Shown here: positions 1 through 5,900 of the stretch, one piece after another | Numbering within the stretch: the stretch's first letter is position 1 | Layout: every line of letters starts with the position of its first letter | DNA from: Puniceicoccales bacterium | GTDB lineage: Bacteria; Verrucomicrobiota; Verrucomicrobiia; Opitutales; UBA953 | Length of the DNA: 6,743 bases | Assembly (NCBI GenBank): GCA_031284845.1 | Contig: JAITXH010000118.1 | Span: 1-6,743, forward strand | Reading direction: 5' to 3' | Translations under genes and position numbers: made by a program | The notes under the pieces: model-generated | What the model was told of the DNA's origin: nothing | Databases searched by the model: none | The model's input: the letters and a program-made list of their open reading frames with translations, nothing else

Positions 1-302
1 TTGGCGATGTCGGCGGGGCAGAGCGCGGCGAGGAAGTCGGGGAGGTTTTCGGCGTAGTTGGCGGATTGCTCGGCGACGGTGGAGAGGGTGAAGCCGACGC
101 GCTTGGCTTCGATGACGCCGACGGGTTTGCGGTCAACGAGGAGCAGGTAATCGCAGGGGCCGGTTTTGAGCGGGACTTCGCGGAGGGCGATGCCGCGTGC
201 GGCGGAGGGGTTGTGCGCCTTGTAGTCCTGCACTACCCATCCCGCAGCGGCGAGTTGCGCGTCTATTTGCTGGCGGGCTTGGGCTTCAGGGGATGGCGGC
301 AT
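1..302 (-). CDS. Type I restriction enzyme R subunit-like protein, N-terminal fragment (3' end beyond window)
   Basis: The frame opens with ATG at 302 and stays open to the window edge, giving 100 residues. An in-frame TAG at 315-317 just upstream fixes this ATG as the only reasonable start. The N-terminus (residues 7-30, QARQQIDAQLAAAGWVVQDY...) and the block LREVPLKTGPCDYLL match the beginning of HsdR-type restriction subunits. These combine a PD-(D/E)XK nuclease domain with a superfamily 2 helicase motor that translocates DNA and cuts it. The nuclease motif is visible as D51 (in CDYLLLVD) and E65-A-K67 (in VGVIEAKR), followed by the usual Gln (Q79) region. The helicase part lies outside the window, so completeness cannot be judged. 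The gene follows the CvpA-like gene on the same strand after 39 bp, and no clear Shine-Dalgarno sequence precedes it. The HsdM and HsdS partners are not in view. It could instead be a solitary helicase/nuclease protein of the same family. Confidence 0.82.
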   Translation of the reverse strand, partial: MPPSPEAQARQQIDAQLAAAGWVVQDYKAHNPSAARGIALREVPLKTGPCDYLLLVDRKPVGVIEAKRVGFTLSTVAEQSANYAENLPDFLAALCPADIA

Positions 303-341
303 GTTCGGGGTCGGCTATAAGCAAGCGGTGAGAAAACTAAA

Positions 342-1337
342 TTACAAATTGCGAGCGGGAGACGTCGGTGCCGTTGAAGTCGGTGGCGCTGCCGGTGCCG
401 TCGGAGGCGTTGACGCGGGTGGTCTCGCCGGTGCCGTCGGTGGGATCGGTGCCGTCGGTTTTTCGCGGGCAGTCGCACGTAGCGCTTCGTCAAAAAGAGA
501 CTCAAGATTCATCTCGGCAATTTGCCGCTGAAAGGCGTCGTCCGAAAGCAAACGCAACACCGCCGGATGCGTGATGAGCTTCTCAATGTCGCGCTTGAAA
601 ACCAATTCGCGAATCTCCGGGTCTTGCGTCAACGGGTAAAACGCAGGGTCGGTGGCGATGGCACGGATGGGCTGGAGTCGCTGCAAACGTATCAACGCGC
701 CCGGCGTGTTTAGCACCTGCAAACCCTTTTCCAAAGTGCGCCGCGTGTGCGTGGGCAACGGGTTCCACGTCCGCAACCAGCCCGCGCCGCGACAAAGCGC
801 GAGCGAGTTTTTCAACACGACAAGCTGCGTGAGCACACGATGCGTGCTGCCTCCTTGCGTGGCCCGCGTGTTGTCCAACCATATCTGCGCGATGGAGCCT
901 GCGGCGGCGAGCAACAGGAAGCCCACCACGCTCCAGAGCACGCCCGTCCAGCAGCCGACGACGGCACCGAGCACGGGATTTTCCACCTCGCCCATGTGAC
1001 TGGGAAACCGGCTGCGCCCCAGCCGCCAAAGCACAGCAAACGCGCCCAGCCAAAGCAAACTGCCGAGCAGCAACATGCCGCACACGCCGCGCATGAGCCA
1101 CGGCACCATGCTGCCGTGCAGCACCCAGTGCCCGAAGCCCGCGCCAAACACCCACGCGCCAAAAATCGCAAACGGCAACGCCACCGTCGGTGCCAATTGC
1201 CGCAACGGGCCACGCCAGTAACCATGCCGCGCACCGATGAACATCACGACCACCATCACCAAAAAACAGCCGCACAAGACGGTCTTGCTACCGGAGACGG
1301 GCGTGACGGCGAGGATGGCGGCGAAGGCGGCGGGCAT
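342..1337 (-). CDS. CvpA-family inner-membrane protein with extended helical region and Pro/Ala/Thr-rich tail
   Basis: The predicted protein has 331 residues. Four hydrophobic segments lie at about 19-35, 49-66, 81-105 and 122-147. The first loop (GARHGYWRGPLRQLAP, 35-50) and the glycine-spaced last segment (NPVLGAVVGCWTGVLW, 120-135) are typical of CvpA (colicin V production) proteins. In other bacteria CvpA is an inner-membrane protein linked to envelope stress resistance and colicin V export; its biochemical activity is not settled. The usual CvpA is about 160-190 residues. This one adds a soluble, probably helical region (about 155-290) and a low-complexity tail (293-328) built from PTAP-like units. 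The ATG at 1337 gives the longest plausible protein. A later start at M28 or M32 would still keep most of the first membrane segment. No Shine-Dalgarno sequence is visible. The restriction gene follows 39 bp downstream on the same strand, so co-transcription is possible. Confidence 0.75.
   Translation of the reverse strand: MPAAFAAILAVTPVSGSKTVLCGCFLVMVVVMFIGARHGYWRGPLRQLAPTVALPFAIFGAWVFGAGFGHWVLHGSMVPWLMRGVCGMLLLGSLLWLGAFAVLWRLGRSRFPSHMGEVENPVLGAVVGCWTGVLWSVVGFLLLAAAGSIAQIWLDNTRATQGGSTHRVLTQLVVLKNSLALCRGAGWLRTWNPLPTHTRRTLEKGLQVLNTPGALIRLQRLQPIRAIATDPAFYPLTQDPEIRELVFKRDIEKLITHPAVLRLLSDDAFQRQIAEMNLESLFDEALRATAREKPTAPIPPTAPARPPASTPPTAPAAPPTSTAPTSPARNL
345..462 (-). repeat. Degenerate short repeats encoding the Pro/Ala/Thr tail of the CvpA-like protein
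   Basis: The plus-strand word GGTGCCGTCGG occurs exactly at 394-404, 430-440 and 448-458, with a fourth, imperfect copy at 367-377. The copies are spaced irregularly (18-36 bp). On the coding strand each gives the peptide PTAP or a near relative (PPTAP, STAPT). Such tracts usually vary in length by slippage or recombination. The tail is probably a flexible cytoplasmic or periplasmic extension with no fold of its own. Confidence 0.7.
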
Positions 1338-1406
1338 ACGGATTTGTCGAAAGATTGGTCCTTGAATATCGGATACGAAGTGGAAAGACGAAACGGTGTC
1401 TTATTC

Positions 1407-1442
1407 CGGCAAGGAGGCGGTCTGTGCAACCCCTTTTTGCCG
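1407..1442 (+). other. 11-bp inverted repeat enclosing a perfect AAGGAGG, upstream of tRNA-Thr
   Basis: The left arm is 1407-1417 (CGGCAAGGAGG) and the right arm is 1432-1442 (CCTTTTTGCCG), separated by 14 nt. As plus-strand RNA all 11 positions pair: nine Watson-Crick and two G-U. As minus-strand RNA only six outer pairs hold before C-A mismatches, so any RNA structure favours the plus strand. The AAGGAGG at 1411-1417 lies six bases before GTG at 1424, which opens a 15-codon frame ending at TGA 1469-1471. There is no evidence that this stretch is transcribed rightward. It also lies between the CvpA-like gene and the tRNA, where a divergent promoter region is expected. Confidence 0.4.
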
Positions 1443-1456
1443 TCGCGCCAAAAAAC

Positions 1457-1484
1457 TTGCAATCGCGCTGATGCCTCCTAGGGT
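1457..1484 (+). promoter_or_regulatory. Candidate sigma-70-type promoter for tRNA-Thr
   Basis: TTGCAA at 1457-1462 (four of six matches to TTGACA) is followed after 16 bp by TAGGGT at 1479-1484 (three of six matches to TATAAT). Transcription would start near 1491, about five bases before the mature tRNA. The stretch just after the -10 element (gccgcgcc) is GC-rich, as in the discriminators of growth-rate-controlled stable-RNA promoters. The -10 match is weak, so this rests mainly on position and context. Confidence 0.35.
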
Positions 1485-1495
1485 GCCGCGCCGTT

Positions 1496-1571
1496 GCCAC
1501 TTTAGCTCAGTTGGTAGAGCGGCTCATTCGTAATGAGCAGGTCGTCAGTTCGAATCTGACAAGTGGCTCCA
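1496..1571 (+). tRNA. tRNA-Thr, anticodon CGU, CCA encoded
   Basis: The full cloverleaf can be drawn. The acceptor stem is GCCACTT (1496-1502) with AAGTGGC (1561-1567). The D stem is GCTC (1505-1508) with GAGC (1517-1520). The anticodon stem is GCTCA (1522-1526) with TGAGC (1534-1538) around the loop TTCGTAA. The T stem is GTCAG (1544-1548) with CTGAC (1556-1560) around TTCGAAT. The anticodon CGT (1529-1531) reads the threonine codon ACG. The discriminator base is T1568 and CCA is encoded at 1569-1571. A run of six T (1573-1578) follows at once and may help end transcription. No second copy of the tRNA 3' end was seen in the window, so there is no sign that it serves as an integration site here. 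Confidence 0.97.
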
Positions 1572-1578
1572 GTTTTTT

Positions 1579-1616
1579 GGGGAAGTAAGAATTAAGAGGT
1601 AAGAACTAAGAAGTGG
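1579..1616 (+). repeat. Purine-rich low-complexity tract with a 12-bp near-direct repeat
   Basis: Just after the tRNA, the plus strand is almost all purine plus T. GTAAGAATTAAG (1585-1596) recurs as GTAAGAACTAAG (1599-1610) with one mismatch and a 14-bp period. Its base use is unlike the GC-rich genes around it. I see no coding potential. Confidence 0.6.
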
Positions 1617-1633
1617 ACGGGACGGCACCGATG

Positions 1634-1695
1634 CCTAATCCCCAATCCCTCATCCCAGATTCCTCATCTCTCACCCCAATCCCTGATGCCCGATG
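1634..1695 (-). repeat. Pyrimidine-rich tract with repeated CCCCAATCCCT; G-run clusters on the minus strand
   Basis: CCCCAATCCCT occurs exactly at 1640-1650 and 1674-1684, with related CCCTCATCCC and CCTCATC units between them. The minus strand therefore carries two clusters of three G-runs each, of the form GGGATGAGGGATTGGGG. A G-quadruplex could form if one run is taken from the other cluster through a long loop. The tract separates the tRNA from the BatA-like gene and is template-strand G-rich for that gene. It codes for nothing recognisable. The tract may be non-functional simple-sequence DNA. Confidence 0.55.
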
Positions 1696-1765
1696 AAGAT
1701 TTTCCGTGAAATCAGCGGATGAAAGACCAAAGATTCTCCCTCTGACGCTATACAACCGCGCATCT

Positions 1766-2818
1766 ATGCCATACGTCCTTCATCATCCTCTTTGGCTCCT
1801 CGCCTTGCTTTTGCTCCCGCTCATATTCTGGGCACGCGGACGCCGCCAAGTCGCCGCGTGGGTCATCCCGTTTGCCGCCGCGTGGCACCGCCCCGCCGCC
1901 GCCAGCCCATCGCGCCTGCCGGTCTTCTTCGCCGCCATCGGTGCCGTCCTGCTCACCGTCGCGCTCGCCCGCCCGCAACGCGTCGAAGACCGCCGCACCG
2001 TCAACAGCCAGGGCTACGACCTCATGCTCGCCATTGACCTCTCCACCTCGATGCTCGCCGAAGATTACGAGCGCGACGGCGAGCGCATCAACCGTCTCCA
2101 GACCATCGCCCCCATCATCAAAGCCTTCATCAACGAGCGCGCCGGAGACCGCATCGGCATCACAGTTTTTGCCGGACGCGCCTACACCCTTGCACCGCTC
2201 ACACTCGATCACGATTGGCTTGGGAAACAAGTGGAGCGCCTGCGCACCGGACTTGTCGAGGACGGCACCGCCATCGGCGATGGGCTTGGCGTGGCCCTTT
2301 CGCGACTCGAGCAAAAAGCGCGTTACAGCCAAAATGCCGCCGATGGCGCGGATAACCCGGAACAGCAAAACCGCCGCCTGGGCGCCTTCATAGTCTTGCT
2401 CACCGACGGTGCCAATAACCGCGGGACGCTCACCCCCGCACAAGCCGCCGCCATCGCCAAGGCGCGAGGCATTCCGGTTTATACGGTAGGCGTCGGGCGC
2501 GGTGGCGTTGTGCGCATGCCCAGACTCGACCGCGACGGCAAGAAAACCGGCGGTTACATTCCAGTGCAGTCCGACCTCGATGAAAATTCCCTGCGCTATA
2601 TCGCAGCAGAGACAGGCGGACGGTATTTCCGCGCCGACGCCACAGACACCGTGCAATCGGCATTCAAGGCTATAGATGAGGCGCGCAAAATTGAGTTTCA
2701 GGTGAAATCGCAATTGCTCACAACAGAGTTGTTTCTCTGGTTTGCCGGGCCAGGCGCAGCGCTGGCATTGCTGGCCTGCCTCTTGCGCAGATCATTTCGC
2801 TCTGGTGAAATCGGGTAG
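1766..2818 (+). CDS. BatA-like membrane-anchored VWA-domain protein
   Basis: The protein has 350 residues from ATG 1766. An upstream GTG at 1706 would add 20 residues of unconvincing sequence through the spacer; I prefer 1766 because it starts directly at the first membrane segment (MPYVLHHPLWLLALLLLPL), as in BatA proteins. Membrane segments lie at about 6-22, 50-68 and 321-340. Between the second and third sits a VWA domain of about 230 residues with an intact metal-ion-dependent adhesion site: D91-L-S93-T-S95, T168 and D214 (LLTDGANN). The lead-in VALARPQ...GYDLMLAIDLSTSM is characteristic of BatA. BatA-type proteins are usually encoded with a MoxR AAA ATPase and a DUF58 protein and are thought to act in envelope stress tolerance or as metal-dependent binding platforms. 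Neither partner is in the window. The gene stands alone downstream of the tRNA and ends 11 bp before a convergent VWA gene. No Shine-Dalgarno sequence is seen. Confidence 0.88.
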   Translation: MPYVLHHPLWLLALLLLPLIFWARGRRQVAAWVIPFAAAWHRPAAASPSRLPVFFAAIGAVLLTVALARPQRVEDRRTVNSQGYDLMLAIDLSTSMLAEDYERDGERINRLQTIAPIIKAFINERAGDRIGITVFAGRAYTLAPLTLDHDWLGKQVERLRTGLVEDGTAIGDGLGVALSRLEQKARYSQNAADGADNPEQQNRRLGAFIVLLTDGANNRGTLTPAQAAAIAKARGIPVYTVGVGRGGVVRMPRLDRDGKKTGGYIPVQSDLDENSLRYIAAETGGRYFRADATDTVQSAFKAIDEARKIEFQVKSQLLTTELFLWFAGPGAALALLACLLRRSFRSGEIG

Positions 2819-2829
2819 AGTCTTGCCTG

Positions 2830-5274
2830 TTATTTCAGTTCCAACTTGCGCCGGAAAAACCACTCCAGCGCCGCCAAAAGCAAAAGCACACCCAAAAGCC
2901 AAGGTGCAAAGTTTAGCGGTATCGTCTTGAAGGTGGTATTACCCAGCGAGCGCGAAGCCACTAATTCAGGTAAATTGGCCAAATCTTCTTCCCGCAGGAA
3001 AATACCGCCGGATGCCTCCGCCATTTCGCGCAGCAAAGGTTCGTTCATCGCAATGTCCACCAACTCCACTTGAGATTCCTCCACGTCAAATGCGAGCACG
3101 ACTGCTGTGTCGCGCACAGTGTGAAAGGCGTAGCGTCCGGGCACCACCGCAGTCAGTTCCACAGAATACTCGCCTGGACGCTCAGGATTTGACTGCATCC
3201 GGCCCTCCGCAGTCTGAATTTTTCCATCGCGGGTCTTCACCGTGACTATGCCCGGCACTTCGGCATCCGTCAGCGGCTCAAAGCCATTCTTGAACAGATG
3301 CCCGTTGATACGAACGCGCTCGCCGGTGGTATAGCGGAGCCTCTCGGTCTTCAACCGGGTGAGCGCATCACCTAACATTTTCTGGTTGGAGAGCACCTGG
3401 AAAAACTGATTCCAAAGACGGGCAAAATACTTCTCTCCGGTTTTGTGCCGCCAGCGGTAAGTTTGGTTTGTGCCGATGAAAAGGACTTGCCCGCGCCCGT
3501 AACTCTGCGTGGTGATGACCGGCATGCCCACGCCTTGCGCCATGCTGCGCCCGGAGGTGGGATCGGCCAAAAGCACTTGCACTCCGGGCCGGGGAGCACC
3601 CACCCACGCGGTCCAGGTCACTCCGGGGAATTTTTTCCAAAGTGCGCGGTTTTCTTCGGGTAAATCGGACAACGTCATCAGAGGCGAGTGCTCTCCAGCG
3701 GGCGTGAGCGCGAGCGTCACAGGGGCGTCGTAAGTGCTCGAAAATTTCGTCTGCTGTGGCTCGACTGGGAACAACGGGGCGAGCGGCGTGCCTGCATAAA
3801 GAGCGGGGAGATGCTTTTCCCCGGCCACGAGCACAATGCCTCCGCCGTTCTTGTCCACCCACTCACGCAACAACTCCATGCGAGGCGTCCCCAAACTTTC
3901 CGGGGCGACATCTGCCAGCACGATAACGTCGTATTTGTAGAGTTCGCTTTTGCCGTATGGGATTTCCTGCAAAAAGGATTGTGCGCCGTCGGCCTCAGCC
4001 ACGCCTTTGTCGCCTTTGACGAGCACGTATTTGATATCGAGACGGCGGTCGCGTTGCACCAGGGAAAAGAGGTAGCGGAAATCCCAATTAGGCTCCTGTT
4101 GGACGAGCAGGATTTTTATTTTTTCGTTCACAACGAGCACTTTGGTCTTTGCGACATTACCGCCGCGCACCAAGGCGGCTTCGGCGGGTGGAAGCGGTAT
4201 CCCGGCCTCGATTTCCACTTCGCCCGTGACGGCGGGTTTATAGCCTAATGCGATTTCCTGTTCGCCGTCGGTGCGTATCTCGAGCATCTGCGTATCCACG
4301 ACCTTACCGTCAGCCTTCAACTGCACTTCCACTCGCCGCCCGGCCATGCTGTGTGTCTTGATGCGGGCGGTGAAAGTGACGCGCTCTTTGACATTGGTGG
4401 TGGCCGGTCCCGAAACCGAGCCGACCATAAGGTATTGCGGGCTGGTGATGCCCACTCCGTAGAGAAAGAGAGGCACGCCATCTTGCTTTGCCACGGCAGC
4501 GGCAGATGCGGGCGGAAGCCCCGTGTTGTTCGCGCCGTCGGAGACTACGAGTATGCCCGCGAGCGGCTGCCCGCGCCGGGCATCAAGCACCTGCCGGAGA
4601 CTGTCTCCTAGCGCGGTGACGTTTTCGGCATATTTAAGGCGCTTGAAAAAATTCACGCGGTCGGTGCGCGATGTGCCGTCATTGAATTCTGCAAGCTTTT
4701 TGGCGTCGCGCCCGAAGCCGAGTATTTCGACGTTGGAACGTCCGGCGAGACGCCCCCAGAGATTCATGCGGTCATTGGCGGCAAGCGCCTCAAGTATCTG
4801 CGCACGGGAAAGCCGCCGGACGCTGTCGGACTGTGCCGGGGAAAATGTGGCTTTACCAGCATCTGTCGCTGCGATGGCTCCCCGGGCAATGGCGGCGCGG
4901 GCGAGGTCGAGCTGGGCCTCGCGGCGGTCTTCTATTCCCATGCTCTTTGATTGGTCGAGAAGGACGACGAAGGGGTGGCGCACCGATTCGTCCACAGTGA
5001 GGTGGAGGACAGGTTTCACCAGCAGCAACACGATGAGCGCGAACAGGAATGCCCGCAGTGCCGTCAACACCACGCGCCAACCGGAAGACAGAGAGCTGGC
5101 GAACCGGCGGTAACTCCAGATCGTGACGAGGGTGAGCGCGACAAAAAGAAAAAATGCCCAACCCCACCCTATCCCCTCCGACCCCAGTGCCTGATCGAGG
5201 GGCGGTGCCGCTCCATCCGGGATTTTTTCGCCGGGAGCGGCCAGAGACAAAAGGATTTTGGTCAACCAGTTCAT
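2830..5274 (-). CDS. Large membrane VWA / glutamine-amidotransferase-like protein
   Basis: The protein has 814 residues from ATG 5274. The open frame extends to 5409, but those 45 extra residues look like translated leader, and MNWLTKILL begins just as this family usually does. Membrane segments are at about 38-53 and 68-86, with a third at the C-terminus (about 787-806, followed by RRK). A VWA domain spans about 100-280 with metal-site residues D107-Q-S109-K-S111, T220 and D246 (VVSDGANN). An immunoglobulin-like stretch (about 285-380) precedes a class I GATase-like fold: KILLVQQEPNWDFRYL at 387-402, YDVIVLADV at 448-456 and GGGIVLVAGE at 477-486. The signature QTYRWRHKTGEKYFARLWNQ (604-623) is typical of the family. 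The expected nucleophile elbow has no cysteine, so amidotransferase chemistry is unlikely and a binding or scaffold role is more probable. Homologues usually sit beside MoxR, DUF58 and BatA-type genes. Here only the convergent BatA-like gene is present. Confidence 0.88.
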   Translation of the reverse strand: MNWLTKILLSLAAPGEKIPDGAAPPLDQALGSEGIGWGWAFFLFVALTLVTIWSYRRFASSLSSGWRVVLTALRAFLFALIVLLLVKPVLHLTVDESVRHPFVVLLDQSKSMGIEDRREAQLDLARAAIARGAIAATDAGKATFSPAQSDSVRRLSRAQILEALAANDRMNLWGRLAGRSNVEILGFGRDAKKLAEFNDGTSRTDRVNFFKRLKYAENVTALGDSLRQVLDARRGQPLAGILVVSDGANNTGLPPASAAAVAKQDGVPLFLYGVGITSPQYLMVGSVSGPATTNVKERVTFTARIKTHSMAGRRVEVQLKADGKVVDTQMLEIRTDGEQEIALGYKPAVTGEVEIEAGIPLPPAEAALVRGGNVAKTKVLVVNEKIKILLVQQEPNWDFRYLFSLVQRDRRLDIKYVLVKGDKGVAEADGAQSFLQEIPYGKSELYKYDVIVLADVAPESLGTPRMELLREWVDKNGGGIVLVAGEKHLPALYAGTPLAPLFPVEPQQTKFSSTYDAPVTLALTPAGEHSPLMTLSDLPEENRALWKKFPGVTWTAWVGAPRPGVQVLLADPTSGRSMAQGVGMPVITTQSYGRGQVLFIGTNQTYRWRHKTGEKYFARLWNQFFQVLSNQKMLGDALTRLKTERLRYTTGERVRINGHLFKNGFEPLTDAEVPGIVTVKTRDGKIQTAEGRMQSNPERPGEYSVELTAVVPGRYAFHTVRDTAVVLAFDVEESQVELVDIAMNEPLLREMAEASGGIFLREEDLANLPELVASRSLGNTTFKTIPLNFAPWLLGVLLLLAALEWFFRRKLELK

Positions 5275-5375
5275 TGAATGCAGCAATAAGAATGAAGGAA
5301 TGAGGGTTCGGGCGTAAAGCACGGTGCAAGCCTGCATGTGCCGGGGGAGGCAGAGGAGACTTGTCCGGAATTTTT

Positions 5376-5391
5376 CACTGGATGCCCAGTG
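5376..5391. repeat. Perfect 6-bp inverted repeat in the leader of the large VWA gene
   Basis: CACTGG (5376-5381) and CCAGTG (5386-5391) flank ATGC, about 100 bp upstream of the ATG at 5274. On the minus strand it is followed by five A, not T, so it is not an intrinsic terminator for leftward transcription. It could be a leader hairpin or a short operator. Confidence 0.3.
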
Positions 5392-5507
5392 CGATTGTCC
5401 TGAATACACCTTGTAGTGCGCAGAACGAAAATCGCAGGTGGCAGACAGCCAAAAGACCGGGCAAAGCCGCTCAAATTCTCATAAAACATGCGGGTTAACA
5501 CGATTGT

Positions 5508-5536
5508 TGAGAAAGAAAAACAAGGGAATAGTTCCC
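5508..5536 (-). terminator. Candidate Rho-independent terminator for sucD-DUF167
   Basis: On the minus strand, GGGAA-CTA-TTCCC (5536 down to 5524) forms a 5-bp stem with a 3-nt loop, followed at once by the T-rich run TTGTTTTTCTTTC (5523 down to 5511). It lies about 73 bp past the DUF167 stop, in the right orientation to end the sucD-DUF167 transcript. The stem is short, so efficiency is uncertain. Confidence 0.45.
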
Positions 5537-5560
5537 GTCTCATTTTGACCATGTGCGTTC

Positions 5561-5599
5561 GCCCGTATGTTTCAGGAAAGACGGGCAAAGGTGCTTTGC
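5561..5599 (-). repeat. Two abutting stem-loops downstream of the DUF167 gene
   Basis: GCCCGT (5561-5566) and ACGGGC (5581-5586) enclose a second pairing TTTC/GAAA (5570-5573 with 5576-5579), making an interrupted 10-bp stem. It abuts and shares two bases with GCAAAG-GTG-CTTTGC (5585-5599), a perfect 6-bp stem with a 3-nt loop. Both lie within 50 bp of the DUF167 stop and neither has a T-run behind it. They may be 3'-end structures that protect the mRNA. Confidence 0.35.
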
Positions 5600-5608
5600 A
5601 CTCGCGCA

Positions 5609-5887
5609 TCACGCTTGCAGACGCTGCTCGACTTCCTGAACGCTCAGCCCTTCGATTCGCAGGCGTTTTTCATGTGAGGCGCTTCCTGCGACAAGCTCTA
5701 CGGACTTGCGGGACACGCTGAGTTTTTCTGCGAGAAACGCCACGAGTGCCTTGTTTGCCTTACCGTCTTCAGGGACAGCCTGGAGGCGCACCTTCCAGGC
5801 ATCCCCCAAGCGCCCGACAAGCTCGCTTTTCGAGGCGTTCGGCACAGCTTTTATCTTCAGCTCACAATGAGGCGTTGCACCCGGCAT
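5609..5887 (-). CDS. DUF167 (YggU-family) small protein
   Basis: The protein has 92 residues, close to the roughly 95-100 usual for the YggU/DUF167 family. The start is ATG 5887. The frame continues upstream into sucD antiframe sequence with no family character, so the longer version is rejected. Conserved features are the N-terminal strand LKIKAVPNASKSELVG (10-25), the core WKVRLQAVPEDGKANKALV (31-49) with the family hallmark D41-G-K-A-N45, and the second block VELVAGSASHEKRLRIEG (63-80) with G68 and K74. The function of the family is unknown; solved members are small alpha/beta folds. The gene begins 13 bp after the sucD stop on the same strand, so it is very probably co-transcribed and perhaps translated by reinitiation, since no clear Shine-Dalgarno sequence is present. 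Confidence 0.85.
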   Translation of the reverse strand: MPGATPHCELKIKAVPNASKSELVGRLGDAWKVRLQAVPEDGKANKALVAFLAEKLSVSRKSVELVAGSASHEKRLRIEGLSVQEVEQRLQA

Positions 5888-5900
5888 GGTGAGCGGCTTC

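Larger units (their letters stand above)
5275..5608. other. 334-bp intergenic region without a convincing gene
   Basis: This gap lies between the start of the large VWA gene and the stop of the DUF167 gene, both on the minus strand. It should hold the end of the sucD-DUF167 transcript and the promoter of the VWA gene. The open frames here have no family features. I see four inverted repeats: 5376-5391 (CACTGG-ATGC-CCAGTG), 5524-5536 (candidate terminator), 5561-5586 and 5585-5599. No good -35/-10 pair was found on the minus strand. The best is a weak TCAACA (on the minus strand, just after the T-rich tract) followed by a TATGAG-like element. Confidence 0.6.

Noticed and set aside
1338..1430. 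TTGCAC-18-AATAAG on the minus strand as a cvpA promoter
   Set aside because: It matches only three and four of six consensus positions, too little to call without transcript data.
747..1481. A 244-codon open frame on the plus strand across the cvpA-like gene
   Set aside because: Its product is rich in His, Arg, Gln and Ala with no fold-like pattern, as expected for the opposite strand of a GC-rich gene. The minus-strand frame has clear CvpA membrane segments.
1544..1578. tRNA-Thr 3' end as a mobile-element attachment site
   Set aside because: No second copy of the tRNA 3' end, no integrase and no direct repeats were seen in the window.
1706..1765. GTG 1706 as the start of the batA-like gene
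   Set aside because: It adds 20 polar residues encoded by the spacer ahead of the membrane segment that normally opens BatA proteins.
1748..2713. A 321-codon open frame on the minus strand opposite the batA-like gene
   Set aside because: It is the antisense shadow of a gene whose VWA motifs are unmistakable in the plus frame.
2794..2811. Hairpin ATTTCGC-TCTG-GTGAAAT at the end of the batA-like gene as a terminator
   Set aside because: It lies inside the coding sequence, has one G-U pair, and is followed by no T-run on either strand.
3688..4248. A 186-codon plus-strand frame inside the large VWA gene
   Set aside because: It lies fully antisense to conserved GATase-like sequence and shows no recognisable motif.
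5275..5409. A 45-residue N-terminal extension of the large VWA protein
   Set aside because: The extra sequence is not signal-like at the right place and has no family features. ATG 5274 begins directly before the usual N-terminal pattern.
5271..5612. A 113-codon minus-strand open frame in the intergenic region
   Set aside because: The product has no domain pattern and the frame runs through the candidate terminator and stem-loops. No ribosome binding site is visible.
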